Shown: positions 52,219 to 62,681 of the stretch, piece after piece | Position numbering within the stretch: the stretch's first letter is position 1 | Layout: each line of letters opens with the position of its first letter | NCBI GenBank assembly: GCA_015183035.1 | Contig: JACZZP010000013.1 | Location: 1,612,001 to 1,676,000, forward strand | Length of the DNA stretch: 64,000 nt | Origin: Meloidogyne chitwoodi | Taxonomy: Eukaryota; Nematoda; Chromadorea; Rhabditida; Meloidogynidae | Direction: 5' to 3' | Position numbers and translations under genes: made by a program | Notes under the pieces: generated by a model | What the model was told of the DNA's origin: nothing | The model's database searches: none | What the model saw: only the letters and a program-made list of their open reading frames with translations

Positions 52219-53300
52219 TTAATTTAGAGAGATAAATTTTATATTTAATAAAAATACTCAAACAAACCTCTATTTTATTTATTTATTTATCCTCTTCTAT
52301 TTTATATATTATTTTTAATTTTTTAAATTCAAATAGAGATCTACAACATAAAGGTATAATTGAACAAATTATCTCTCTATTTTACTTTAATTAATTATTT
52401 TATAATCGTTTCCCTTCTTTTAGGTAATTTAAAGCTAAAAAATAATATATAAAATAGAGGGGTTATATTATGACAAAAATAAGAATTTTATTTAGGTATA
52501 TATTATTAGTTTATTTTCAAATTTAATTAATTAATTCCGAGTGTTAAAGCATTTAATTTCTTTCTTTTTTTCACTTAAAATAATATATTTGCCTTTTTTT
52601 CTTCATTTTTCATTAATTAATTTTTTAAAATTATTATTAATTGTAAGTATTTAGTAAAATTAAAAAAATATATATTTATTTATTTGGCCCAAACTTTGTT
52701 TTTTTTTGTAAAAATTGATTATTAAATTTAATTTGTTTTTTTAAATGTTTGTATTTTAAATTAAAAATTTTTATTTTTTAATATCAACATTAAAATAAAT
52801 AATAAATAATTAGTCAGTCAGACCTTTATTTTGTGGAGACATTTTTAGTAAATATTTAAAAAAAAAAATAAATAAAAAATACCCTTACTTTTAAAAAAGA
52901 GTAAAAATAAAATAAAAAGTTTATTTAAAAGTCTGACTGAAATAAATAAAAATATTTTTAATAATAAATTAATTATCTTCACTTTGTTTTTTATTCCTTC
53001 CCTCAACTGTGATACATTTGCAATTAATAAAGTTTATTCAATTAAAAAATTATTTTTTCTACCAAAAATATATTAATTATTTTTATTTTTTAAAATTATT
53101 ACTTAAATATATTGAATTTTGCCTTTTATTATATTTTTTTAAATTTCCATGTACATAAAATAAATAAAATATTTTTATAATTTTTAATTAAAAATTTAAT
53201 TTTTTAAAAATCGGTTTTATTTCTATGACGTAGAATTTTTATTTAAAAATTGCAACTTTCATTTACACAAACTCTAAAGGAATAGAAAAATAATAAAAAG
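51973..53300 (+). repeat. Inverted duplicate of the grainyhead 3' end (arm B, source copy)
   Basis: Covers the end of the last grainyhead exon (from ATTGAATTAAAAC) and about 1.08 kb of 3' flank. It matches 33030-34313 in inverted orientation, ending around ACTCTAAAGGA. This copy is taken as the original because it continues the conserved grainyhead reading frame. Confidence 0.9.
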
Positions 53301-53319
53301 ATAAAATGAGAAATATTTA

Positions 53320-53550
53320 GATGAGAAAAATGGAAGAAAAATTAAAAAATAATAAAATGCTAAAATTAGAAATAATTAATGACAAAAAATGGAAGAAAAA
53401 TGAGAAAAATAATAAAATGCTAAAATGAGAAATAATTAATGACAAAAAATGGAAGAAAAATTAGAAAAATAATAAAATGCTAAAATGAGAAATATTTAAT
53501 GACAAAAAATGGAAGAAAAATAATAAAATGCTAAAATGAGAAATAATTAA
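53320..53550 (+). repeat. 60-bp satellite, left fragment
   Basis: About four imperfect copies of the 60-bp unit (GACAAAAAATGGAAGAAAAA, TAATAAAATGCTAAAATGAG) that forms the large array at 55578-57766. It is separated from that array by the hAT remnant. Confidence 0.9.
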
Positions 53551-55577
53551 TAGTGACCGGAAAAATCGATTTTTCCGGACTTCTGGACCGGATTTTGGTT
53601 TTGTGAGTAGTGCCGGACCGATCCGGCCGGATTTTTCGGGATTAATCCAGGTCCCGAATTAGTCCGGACTTTTACAAATCCGGATTGATTTTTTATTAAT
53701 TTTTCAAAAAATATAAAAATATTGGTAAAAAACTTATATTTTCAAAATAAGCAACAAAAAAATTTTTATTAATAAGAGTAATTCAATTGTGGGATTGCTT
53801 TGTTCAAAAAAATCAAATATTCAGCATTTCTGGGGTAAGATTGGACCTCCTATAATCGAATACATCTCTTGCTACGCTGAAAATTTCTTCACTTTCAACA
53901 CTTGTAGAAGGCGTAGTCAAATATTTTGCCGCTAGTTTAGCTAACCTTGAATGATTTTTATTGTTCTTTTTCCACCAGTCGAATGGGTCAGAACGCTGCG
54001 AGGCCTTCTCATTTGCAACATAATTTTGTATTTCCTCATCAAGATCGTTTGGCTTAGATAATACTAAAAATAAATGTAAACATAACTTTAATAACTCTAT
54101 GAAAAAACCATTGACATTATCCTGATGATCCAATGCGTCAAGAAATGATTTTTTATTTGGCGGCCCTTGCTTAACAACATCACATCGCTCAATGAACTCC
54201 GTCTTAAATAAAATATCTTTTAATGTAATTAAGTATTTTAAAAAATACCTCAATTATTGATTTATCCATTTCTTCTTTAATCCAATAAGTAACTTTATTT
54301 ACGAATAAAAGGGGATCCTCTGCATAGTTGTGTTTAAATCTTGGATCCAAAAACATGGTTAAACTATAAAGTTTGGAATGCTCCATACTTGATTCTTTCG
54401 TTAAGTCCAGCAATTGCACATTTCCTCAAATTTTCAAGTCAATAATAGTGATTTTAACATTTTCTTGTTCTGTATCAGCCACAGTTAAATCGAATGAAAA
54501 TAGATCCCTAATTTATAAATTTAAAAAAATATTGTGGAAAATTTAACCTTTCTATTTGTTTAGCGTATGGAATAACAACAGAAAGTGGAGAGGAACAATT
54601 CAATTTAGTAACCTCTTCGAATGGTGACAAAAGGCTTACAAGTATTTCTAAAAGTTTCCATTCTTGTTCACTCAAAACCAATTCAAACATCCTCTTTTCA
54701 ATAAGATACCCATCTATAGCCTTTCTTTGTTCAATAAGGCGAAGGCTCATTTTAAATGTGGTAATTATTTTTTAATTTAAAATTAAATTTTATAAATACT
54801 TGTATCAGTTGATGGAGGGGAAGATCATTTTCGGCTTGTATTTCCTTAATTCAGAAAAGGCCTTATTCGAGTGACGCACATGAGAAACAATTCGCCGGCA
54901 TCTACCGAACAATTTTGCAATTTCACTTTCCTTCTCTATCACACAATTTCTAACAATTAAATTTATTTGATGCGCCCCACAAAATTAAATTTTTGAAATA
55001 AATAATTTATATCAAACTTTTTGAATATTACGTGCCCCGTCACTTACAAAGCAATGCATTTTATCCTGCAGTTTCCATTCCTCAATGAGATCAAAGAGTA
55101 AGTTTGCAATGTTCTTACCAGTATGAGCCTCGGAGAATTTTCTAATAGAAAGAACAAATTTTTTCTTATTCCATTCTTCTGTTATTCCTGACGCTGTTAA
55201 GCTGAATGAAATTTTAATTAAAAATGAATTTTAAATATAAAAATACCTCATGAAATTCTCATTAGGACCGGTCCAACAATCGTTGTGCATGAAACATATT
55301 GGCACTCATTCAATTCTTTATTTAGTTTCTGTTTCAAAATTTTGTAAATTTCAGGGAGAATCTTGCGATAGTGAGATTCGGAAAGAAGTTTCTCACTAGT
55401 TTGTTTAAAAAGAATTTTGAAATTTGGTTTATTAATAATATTAAAAGGAAGATTATTTTCGCGTATTAAATTTAGAACTTTTTTGTCCAATTTAGTTATT
55501 CCTTCGCTTTTGTTAAAAATGAATTTATCAATATTTTCTTCTTTCGTTTTATTTAAATCATCATACTTCATAATAAA
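53551..55577 (-). mobile_element. Decayed hAT-family transposon
   Basis: Minus-strand transposase pieces lie between 55571 and 53813. They include IRENNLPFNIINKPNF and SHYRKILPEIYKILKQKL (hAT N-terminal region), SDGARNI and GAHQINLIVRNCV (RNase-H-like core), RLIEQRKAIDGYLIEKRMF, FLDPRFKHNYA, and the C-terminal dimerisation domain (DPFDWWKKNNKNHSRLAKLA, SVESEEIFSVARDVFDYRRS). It is inactive: in-frame stops occur near 54420 and 54985, and the frame shifts near 54840. I saw no BED zinc finger. At the 3' side 53551-53690 is rich in CCGG/TCCGGA words, with a perfect 22-bp palindrome at 53557-53578. No matching terminal repeat is present at the other end, so the element is truncated there. It interrupts the 60-bp satellite. 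Confidence 0.85.
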
Positions 55578-57766
55578 TTAGATGACAAAAAATGGAAGAA
55601 AAATTAGAAAAATAATAAAATGCTAAAATGAGAAATAATTAATGACAAAAAATGGAAGAAAAATTAGAAAAATAATAAAATGCTAAAATGAGAAATATTT
55701 AATGACAAAAAATGGAAGAAAAATTAGAAAAATAATAAAATGCTAAAATGAGAAATAATTAATGACAAAAAATGGAAGAAAAATTAGAAAAATAATAAAA
55801 AGATAAAATGAGAAATATTAAATGACAAAAAATGGAAGAAAAATTAGAAAAATAATAAAATGCTAAAATGAGAAATAATTAATGACAAAAAATGGAAGAA
55901 AAATTAGAAAAATAATAAAATGCTAAAATGAGAAATAATTAATGACAAAAAATGGAAGAAAAATTAGAAAAATAATAAAATGCTAAAATGAGAAATAATT
56001 AATGACAAAAAATGGAAGAAAAATTAGAAAAATAATAAAAAGATAAAATGAGAAATATTAAATGACAAAAAATGGAAGAAAAATTAGAAAAATAATAAAA
56101 TGCTAAAATGAGAAATATTAAATGACAAAAAATGGAAGAAAAATTAGAAAAATAATAAAATGCTAAAATGAGAAATAATTAATGACAAAAAATGGAAGAA
56201 AAATTAGAAAAATAATAAAATGCTAAAATGAGAAATATTTAATGACAAAAAATGGAAGAAAAATTAGAAAAATAATAAAATGCTAAAATGAGAAATAATT
56301 AATGACAAAAAATGGAAGAAAAATTAGAAAAATAATAAAAAGATAAAATGAGAAATATTAAATGACAAAAAATGGAAGAAAAATTAGAAAAATAATAAAA
56401 TGCTAAAATGAGAAATAATTAATGACAAAAAATGGAAGAAAAATTAGAAAAATAATAAAAAGATAAAATGAGAAATATTAAATGACAAAAAATGGAAGAA
56501 AAATTAGAAAAATAATAAAAAGATAAAATGAGAAATATTAAATGACAAAAAATGGAAGAAAAATTAGAAAAATAATAAAATGCTAAAATGAGAAATATTA
56601 AATGACAAAAAATGGAAGAAAAATTAGAAAAATAATAAAATGCTAAAATGAGAAATAATTAATGACAAAAAATGGAAGAAAAATTAGAAAAATAATAAAA
56701 AGATAAAATGAGAAATAATTAATGACAAAAAATGGAAGAAAAATTAGAAAAATAATAAAATGCTAAAATGAGAAATAATTAATGACAAAAAATGGAAGAA
56801 AAATTAGAAAAATAATAAAAAGATAAAATGAGAAATATTAAATGACAAAAAATGGAAGAAAAATTAGAAAAATAATAAAAAGATAAAATGAGAAATATTA
56901 AATGACAAAAAATGGAAGAAAAATTAGAAAAATAATAAAATGCTAAAATGAGAAATATTAAATGACAAAAAATGGAAGAAAAATTAGAAAAATAATAAAA
57001 TGCTAAAATGAGAAATAATTAATGACAAAAAATGGAAGAAAAATTAGAAAAATAATAAAAAGATAAAATGAGAAATATTAAATGACAAAAAATGGAAGAA
57101 AAATTAGAAAAATAATAAAATGCTAAAATGAGAAATAATTAATGACAAAAAATGGAAGAAAAATTAGAAAAATAATAAAAAGATAAAATGAGAAATATTA
57201 AATGACAAAAAATGGAAGAAAAATTAGAAAAATAATAAAATGCTAAAATGAGAAATAATTAATGACAAAAAATGGAAGAAAAATTAGAAAAATAATAAAA
57301 TATGAGAAATAATTAATGACAAAAAATGGAAGAAAAATTAGAAAAATAATAAAATATGAGAAATAATTAATGACAAAAAATGGAAGAAAAATTAGAAAAA
57401 TAATAAAATGCTAAAATGAGAAATAATTAATGACAAAAAATGGAAGAAAAATTAGAAAAATAATAAAATGCTAAAATGAGAAATAATTAATGACAAAAAA
57501 TGGAAGAAAAATTAGAAAAATAATAAAATGCTAAAATGAGAAATAATTAATGACAAAAAATGGAAGAAAAATTAGAAAAATAATAAAATGCTAAAATGAG
57601 AAATAATTAATGACAAAAAATGGAAGAAAAATTAGAAAAATAATAAAATGCTAAAATGAGAAATATTTAATGACAAAAAATGGAAGAAAAATTAGAAAAA
57701 TAATAAAATGCTAAAATGAGAAATAATTAATGACAAAAAATGGAAGAAAAATTAGAAAAATAATAA
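55578..57766 (+). repeat. 60-bp satellite array, about 36 units
   Basis: Unit: TGCTAAAATGAGAAATAATT plus AATGACAAAAAATGGAAGAA plus AAATTAGAAAAATAATAAAA. Variation is confined to two sites: TGCT or AGAT at the start, and AATAATT, AATATTA or AATATTT after GAGA. From 56401 to 57120 the variants follow a six-unit order that repeats once with a single difference, so a 360-bp higher-order unit is emerging. Two shortened units occur at about 57301-57410. The array is nearly free of other substitutions, indicating recent homogenisation. It contains no genes. Confidence 0.97.
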
Positions 57767-58789
57767 ATGCTCCAGAATTCAAATCCTCAATCGAATCGCC
57801 TTAAATAAAGAATCTCTTATGTATCTAAACAACATAAGTATTATATATAGACTTTTTATAACATTTTTTCTACGAAAAAATCGTTATAAAAGGACTTTAA
57901 AAAATGAATGTATCCAACTAATTAATAAGTAAAATTAGGGGGATAGAAGAGTAGTAATAAATGTTAAATAACATAAGCGAGTACGCACACATATTTCAAT
58001 TTAAGAAGTTTCTTATCAGCTTCAGTTTGACAGTTTTCTCCAAGTTTATAATACATGACCCCTGCCACTAAAAAAAGTTTTTATCTAATTGTATAAAATA
58101 CCTTGGTCAAAAGTTTTTGTTTGCGAACTTCCTTCTCCAAGTTTTTTTACTCGTCCATCTGTTATTGACCCTAAGTGTTGCAACCTCAAGTAGGTTACAA
58201 TACTAGAATAACACAAAGACGAGAAGCTAACAAATGCTCTTTATTACAATAGGAAATACAATAAGAATTGAAGGCAATAAGAATAGAATAATGGGACTTG
58301 GGCTAACACTGAATACTAATACTAATCATGACTTATAAAAGGCTTCGCCTTTTATACTATGCCGCCACCCCCTGGGACTTGGACTAAAACTGAATACTAA
58401 TCTAATAATGACTAGTAAAAGGCTTCGCCTTTTATACTATGCCGCCACCCCCAACACTAAGCGTGTTAATTTTTAATTTACAATTACTTTTCCTTACCAA
58501 TACTTCGACTGTAATAATCTGCGAGTGTTATATTTTTATCAAGGTCATCACCGCATATCACTATTTTTTACACAAACGTCCAGCCTTCTCCAGCTTTTTA
58601 AAGATATTCTTCTTTCTTCAGCTGGTTATCCTTACAAACGTTGCATAAATGAATGAATATACACTTTCTAGGCTTTTTTAACAATTCAACTTGGTTTAGA
58701 AGTTGTTGCGGCACCAGTTTTACATAGCGTTCATGACCTTTAGTTTTATTTAATTAAATATTCAAAAAAAAACGTACGTTCTTCTTCTA
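57767..58789. other. Spacer between inverted satellite arrays
   Basis: Less AT-rich than the arrays. It holds an inverted repeat at about 57857-57894 (TTTTATAAC..TTTTTT / AAAAAA..GTTATAAAA) and the 81-bp duplication at 58293. On the minus strand near 58170-58080 a short frame (SITDGRVKKLGEGSSQTK) has protein-like composition but is unassigned. Confidence 0.45.
58293..58452. repeat. 81-bp direct duplication containing a hairpin
   Basis: Two copies, 58293-58373 and 58374-58452, each starting GGGACTTGG and ending ATGCCGCCACCCCC. Each holds the perfect hairpin AAAAGGC-TTC-GCCTTTT followed by TATACTATG. The copies differ at several positions, so the duplication is older than the satellite expansion. 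Confidence 0.85.
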
Positions 58790-58960
58790 GACGTTTTTTC
58801 CTGGCAAGTTATAAAATGAATCGAAAGGGACGAAGCGGCTTCCTTTAAAACGTGTACAATAAACAATAACTCCCTCTTTAGTTATTACAAAATCAAGTTC
58901 GGCTTCAGTGCTTTTACATTCTACACATTTGCCTGTTATATCAAATGGTATGAGTGGAGT
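58790..58960 (-). pseudogene. Zinc-binding-like coding fragment
   Basis: A minus-strand frame reads GKCVECKSTEAELDFVITKE and continues to FVPFDSFYNLPG before a stop near 58795. It has a CxxC pair and normal composition but no start codon or partner exon. It lies in the mobile-element-rich interval, so origin from a larger element is likely. Family unknown. Confidence 0.35.
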
Positions 58961-59182
58961 GGAAAGTCTGGGACTTGAAAGGTAATACCATTCAAGTTTA
59001 TAACAATTTCTACTTCAGGTATAATTTTTGGATATTTCATTTTAAAATGACAAATAACGATTTTTCAATTCTTTATATACCCCTAATTTTTCCACAGATA
59101 ATAAATGTTTTATTAAAATTTAATTATTTACAATTACAAAAGTTTAAATTATAAATACTATTATTATATGAAACTTTAAATT

Positions 59183-59475
59183 TTATTTTTTCCTTGGAGG
59201 TGCTAAAATATCTGTAGCAAAACAATTTTTCTTTACACAATCAAAGCAAAGAGAGATTTTCACATCAACATAGTCATCCAACTTTTCAATTTTATTTTTA
59301 TTGTTGAAGAGTCTATCTTTACAAGAATCACACAAATAGAAGGTTATTAGAAACTTTCCCTTGACCAATTTCCACAAATTTTCAGTTTTTTTATTTTATT
59401 TTTTTTCTGTAGATTCATCTTCAACTTTTTGAATCTTTGTTGGAGGGATTATTTGAATAGTATCATTATTCATAA
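59183..59475 (-). pseudogene. Small CxxC zinc-ribbon protein with an in-frame stop
   Basis: Begins at ATG 59473-59475 (MNNDTIQIIPPTKIQKVEDE). It is interrupted by a TAA after about 24 codons, then continues in the same frame to LCDSCKDRLF, LCFDCVKKNC and a basic end, APPRKK. Two CxxC pairs separated by about 30 residues suggest a zinc ribbon. The stop marks it as decayed, or as an ORF restarting downstream at 59377. No family recognised. Confidence 0.4.
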
Positions 59476-59821
59476 TTTTTATTAAAAATAATTTTAAATA
59501 TTTTTATTTTATTTTTAATAATAAAGTGAATAGATTTTAAAATTTCCCTTACTTTTATACACATAAAAAATATATAATTTCAAAATATCTAAAAATTCAA
59601 AATGTTAAATATTTCATTATGTCAAAAATTTCATAATCTCAAACATATTTTGTCTAAAAAATCCCTCTATACCTTTTGGAGTGACGGCGGTGATGAAAGT
59701 AGGCTGACGACGGGGGCTGACAACGACGACTAAACCCTACCTTTAACTACTTATTATAAATAGAATACTTGTATTAGAAATTGAATAAAATACTCGTATT
59801 GAATTAAAAAATAAATTGAAT

Positions 59822-59962
59822 ATGTCAGGTCCTTACAACACAATGATCGGTCCAGTACTAAAGCGTTTAAGAGTGAGAATAGAAAACGCTGAAAAAATCT
59901 TGAAAAAAGATGAAATTGAAAATGAAGAAAAGGAATCATTGTTAAACGATGGAAAAGATTAA
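59822..59962 (+). pseudogene. 46-aa ORF resembling a retroelement Gag N-terminus
   Basis: Reads MSGPYNTMIGPVLKRLRVRI and then an acidic helix, with a stop formed exactly where the inverted satellite begins. The pattern (short N-terminal segment, basic then acidic helix) is reminiscent of BEL/Pao Gag starts in nematodes, but the resemblance is weak and from memory of the family style only. It looks truncated by the satellite. Confidence 0.3.
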
Positions 59963-60328
59963 TCCTCGTTTTTCTTTTTATTATTTTTCTAATTTTTCTT
60001 CCATTTTTTGTCATCTATAATCCTCGTTTTTCTTTTTATTATTTTTCTTATTTTTCTTCCATTTTTTGTCATCTAAATAATCCTCGTTTTTCTTTTTATT
60101 ATTTTTCTTATTTTTCTTCCATTTTTTGTCATCTAAATAATCCTCGTTTTTCTTTTTATTATTTTTCTAATTTTTCTTCCATTTTTTGTCATCTAAATAA
60201 TCCTCGTTTTTCTTTTTATTATTTTTCTTCCATTTTTTGTCATCTAAATAATCCTCGTTTTTCTTTTTATTATTTTTCTTATTTTTCTTCCATTTTTTGT
60301 CATCCAAATAATCCTCGTTTTTCTTTTT
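59963..60328 (-). repeat. 60-bp satellite, inverted array
   Basis: About six units of AATCCTCGTTTTTCTTTTTA, TTATTTTTCTTATTTTTCTT and CCATTTTTTGTCATCTAAAT. The TTATTATTTTTCTAATTTTT..CCATTTTTTGTCAT part is the reverse complement of the main array's core. The AATCCTCG.. part is specific to this array. It begins at the stop of the 46-aa ORF and ends at the decayed polymerase fragment. Confidence 0.92.
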
Positions 60329-60329
60329 A

Positions 60330-61194
60330 TTATATTAATTTTTTGAATTGAAATAAATCGTTGTCAATTTTAGAATATTCTAATACACGATAAAGTTTTG
60401 TAACAATATATCCTTCATTCAAGGCATAATTTAATTCAATAGACGTACAAGTGCTGACCCATCCTCTTTCCTCATCATGTTCACATTTATAATTTTCAAA
60501 AACTTGGCCTTCAGGATATAATTTTCTAAAGAAAATTTTTTTATATTACAAAATAATTTTTTTAATTTCATACGCGCAAGTTAAACAAAGAGGAAATAAA
60601 AGACGTCCATCTTTTTCTAATTTCATAGGTAAAACTGGACGTCAATTTTTCTTGGAGGAATTATAAAAACTTTTAAAATTGCCATATTGTATATATTATC
60701 TCTTGAACAAGTCCATTTTACATTTTTATTTATTACATGAAGATCTGGATGTCCAACAGGGTATTCAGTTGTTACATTTAAAAAAGGATAAAGTGAAGTA
60801 ACATCATAATCAAATAAATTTTGTGTTACAAAAACTATAGCAAAATTTTGATGATAAGATTTTTTCGTAAATAATTCAGACAGATATTTTTCCTAAATTG
60901 AAAGAAGCAAGTCGTCAAAAATTAAAAGTAAAGGTTTTTGATATTTCTTAATATAATCTTCAGGAGGAACACCAGAAAAAACACTAATTCCAGATTTTTG
61001 AAGAATAGGTACAATATTACTCATCTCCCCAAAACAATAAAGAATACTTTTAGGTTTAGGTTCAATCAAGTCTGTTGCTTCAGAAATAAATTTTAATAAA
61101 AATTACTTTTACCACTGGAACTAGGTCCAGTAATAATCATACCAAAAGGAAGTTTAAATTTTAAATCTTTATCTTTGAATACTAATGATTCCAT
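60330..61194 (-). pseudogene. Decayed Polinton/Maverick fragment: packaging ATPase joined to DNA polymerase B
   Basis: Polintons are large virus-like DNA transposons with a protein-primed family-B polymerase and an A32/FtsK-type ATPase. From 61194 downward the ATPase is recognisable by Walker A GPSSSGKS and Walker B LLLIFDDL, with a frameshift soon after Walker A and a TAG shortly after Walker B. At about 60811-60826 the sequence passes directly into a polymerase fragment with motif A (DVTSLYP), followed by PPRKI, a frame change, FPLCLTC, an intron-like gap and a C-terminal segment ending at 60330. The abrupt join implies an internal deletion between two genes that are normally separate. Stops and frame changes make it inactive. 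Confidence 0.75.
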
Positions 61195-61198
61195 TTTT

Positions 61199-61609
61199 TT
61201 AAAATAAGAGAAAAATATTGATGAAAATAAAATGTTTAAATATGAAATAATCAATGAGGTATATTATATAATGCTTCGATAGCTGCCATTTCTTCTTGTT
61301 CTTTTCTGCTTGTTTTTTTAAATTTTTTAATTGTTTAGCTTGAATTCCTGTTGTAGCAGCATTTAAATTATCAAAAAAATCATTTAATATTTCATTTTCT
61401 TTATTATCATCATTGACTTTGTGAGATGGACAGCGCCAACCAACTTGGTCACCAATGCTTCGACGCTTCACTTGTGTCATTTCCCTCTCGCAGCCGACGA
61501 GTGTACAACGTGGTGGATTCAGGAGAGAGCGGAGGATTCCACGATCTCGAAGAAATTGAATTGCATCCTCGTTGGTACTAATGTGGTTAATAAGCTCGAA
61601 AAGATCCAT
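61199..61609 (-). CDS. ISXO2/Merlin-like transposase N-terminal zinc-ribbon domain
   Basis: From ATG 61607-61609 the frame reads MDLFELINHISTNEDAIQFL, then RGILRSLLNPPRC and WRCPSHK. This is the helical plus zinc-ribbon start typical of ISXO2-like (Merlin superfamily) transposases in nematodes. No catalytic core follows; after the ribbon the frame becomes a charged coiled-coil-like stretch (KENEILNDFFDNL, KNLKKQAEKNKKKWQ) and a hydrophobic tail. It may be a domesticated or chimeric fragment, or the ribbon may end at a GTAAAT-like donor after SHK. Its stop overlaps the region just upstream of the decayed ATPase. Confidence 0.5.
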   Translation of the reverse strand: MDLFELINHISTNEDAIQFLRDRGILRSLLNPPRCTLVGCEREMTQVKRRSIGDQVGWRCPSHKVNDDNKENEILNDFFDNLNAATTGIQAKQLKNLKKQAEKNKKKWQLSKHYIIYLIDYFIFKHFIFINIFLLF

Positions 61610-61814
61610 TTTACTTTTAAAAATAACTATAAATGGAAAAATAAAATTTTTTAGAAAAATCAAGTACTTGACGAAAAATCATAGATAAAATCAATGATTA
61701 GACAAAATCTGATATCAAATTCGTAATCAGCGCCCTCGATAACCCCCAAATACAAATTTTCGCGGAAAAATAAAAAAAAATTTTTTGGGACCTGTGTTCC
61801 GAAAGATTGCCGTT

Positions 61815-61930
61815 TATTTTTCAAGTTTTAAGTTCAAGCTTATTTTAAGTTTTAAGTTCAAGCAATTTTCAAGTTTTAAGTTCAAGCATAGTTTCAAGTT
61901 TTAAGTTCAAGCTTATTTTCAAGTTCTAAA
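61815..61930. repeat. Short tandem repeat of a 27-29 bp unit
   Basis: Four to five copies of CAAGTTTTAAGTTCAAGC with variable TTATTT, AATTTT or ATAGTTT spacers. It lies upstream of the zinc-ribbon ORF and may be a terminal or regulatory repeat of the neighbouring mobile DNA. Confidence 0.8.
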
Positions 61931-62234
61931 ACCTCATTCTCTCTTCCCAAATCATTTTAGTATAAAAGCCCCCAAAAGTCACAAACCACAAACGTGACAA
62001 TTATTCAAACAATTATTTATCTTCTCAAGTTTTATATATAGGATTTTTTTAATATTATTTAAAAATAAATTAATTTTGGGGATAATGTTTACGTGTATTA
62101 TTTAATTAATTAATTAAATAGCTAAATTCTCTATAAAAAATAAAATAAAAATAATTAATCTTTATAATTATCTAAAATTAAAAAACTTTTTTTATTTTTA
62201 AAAGAATAAAAATTTTAAAAACAAAAAAATACGT
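61931..62234. other. Spacer between mobile-element zone and tRNA-Arg
   Basis: AT-rich with no gene seen. Confidence 0.45.
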
Positions 62235-62307
62235 CGACCCTGACAGGATTCGAACCTGCAACCTTTGGATCCGAAGTCCAACGCGCTATCCGTTGCGCCA
62301 CAAGGCC
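62235..62307 (-). tRNA. tRNA-Arg (TCG)
   Basis: Minus strand: GGCCTTG acceptor stem paired with CAGGGTC (two G-U pairs), D arm GCGC..GCGC, anticodon stem TTGGA / TCCAA with loop CTTCGGA (anticodon TCG, reading CGA), T arm GCAGG..CCTGT with TTCGAAT loop. No intron; 73 nt with discriminator G. Confidence 0.95.
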
Positions 62308-62681
62308 TTATTTATAAAGTGACAAAGTTGTATTCTTAAGAAAAGGGAGAAAATAGAAAAAATAATTTCTCTTTTTATTTGACAAAAAGGGGTTAAGAAA
62401 ATATTTATAATTCAAAAAAAACAAAAATAAATAATTTTAAAAATCTCTTTTATCAAATTTCTATATTTTTTAACTCTTTTTCCATTTTTCTTTTTTTTAA
62501 TTTTTCCCAACAACAAAGTATCATCTCATCTAAGCCTCCATAAATTCCAAAAATAAATAAATAATTTAGCAAAAGAAAAATAAAACCAAACTAAAAAAAG
62601 AAAAGAAAAATAAAGAAAATAATTAATTAAATAATTTTAGATAGTTCCTTGTTTAAAATAAAAATTAAAACAAAAAAATAC

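Noticed and set aside
53320..57766. CRISPR-like array.
   Set aside because: Units are direct tandem copies without unique spacers, in a eukaryotic genome; this is a satellite.
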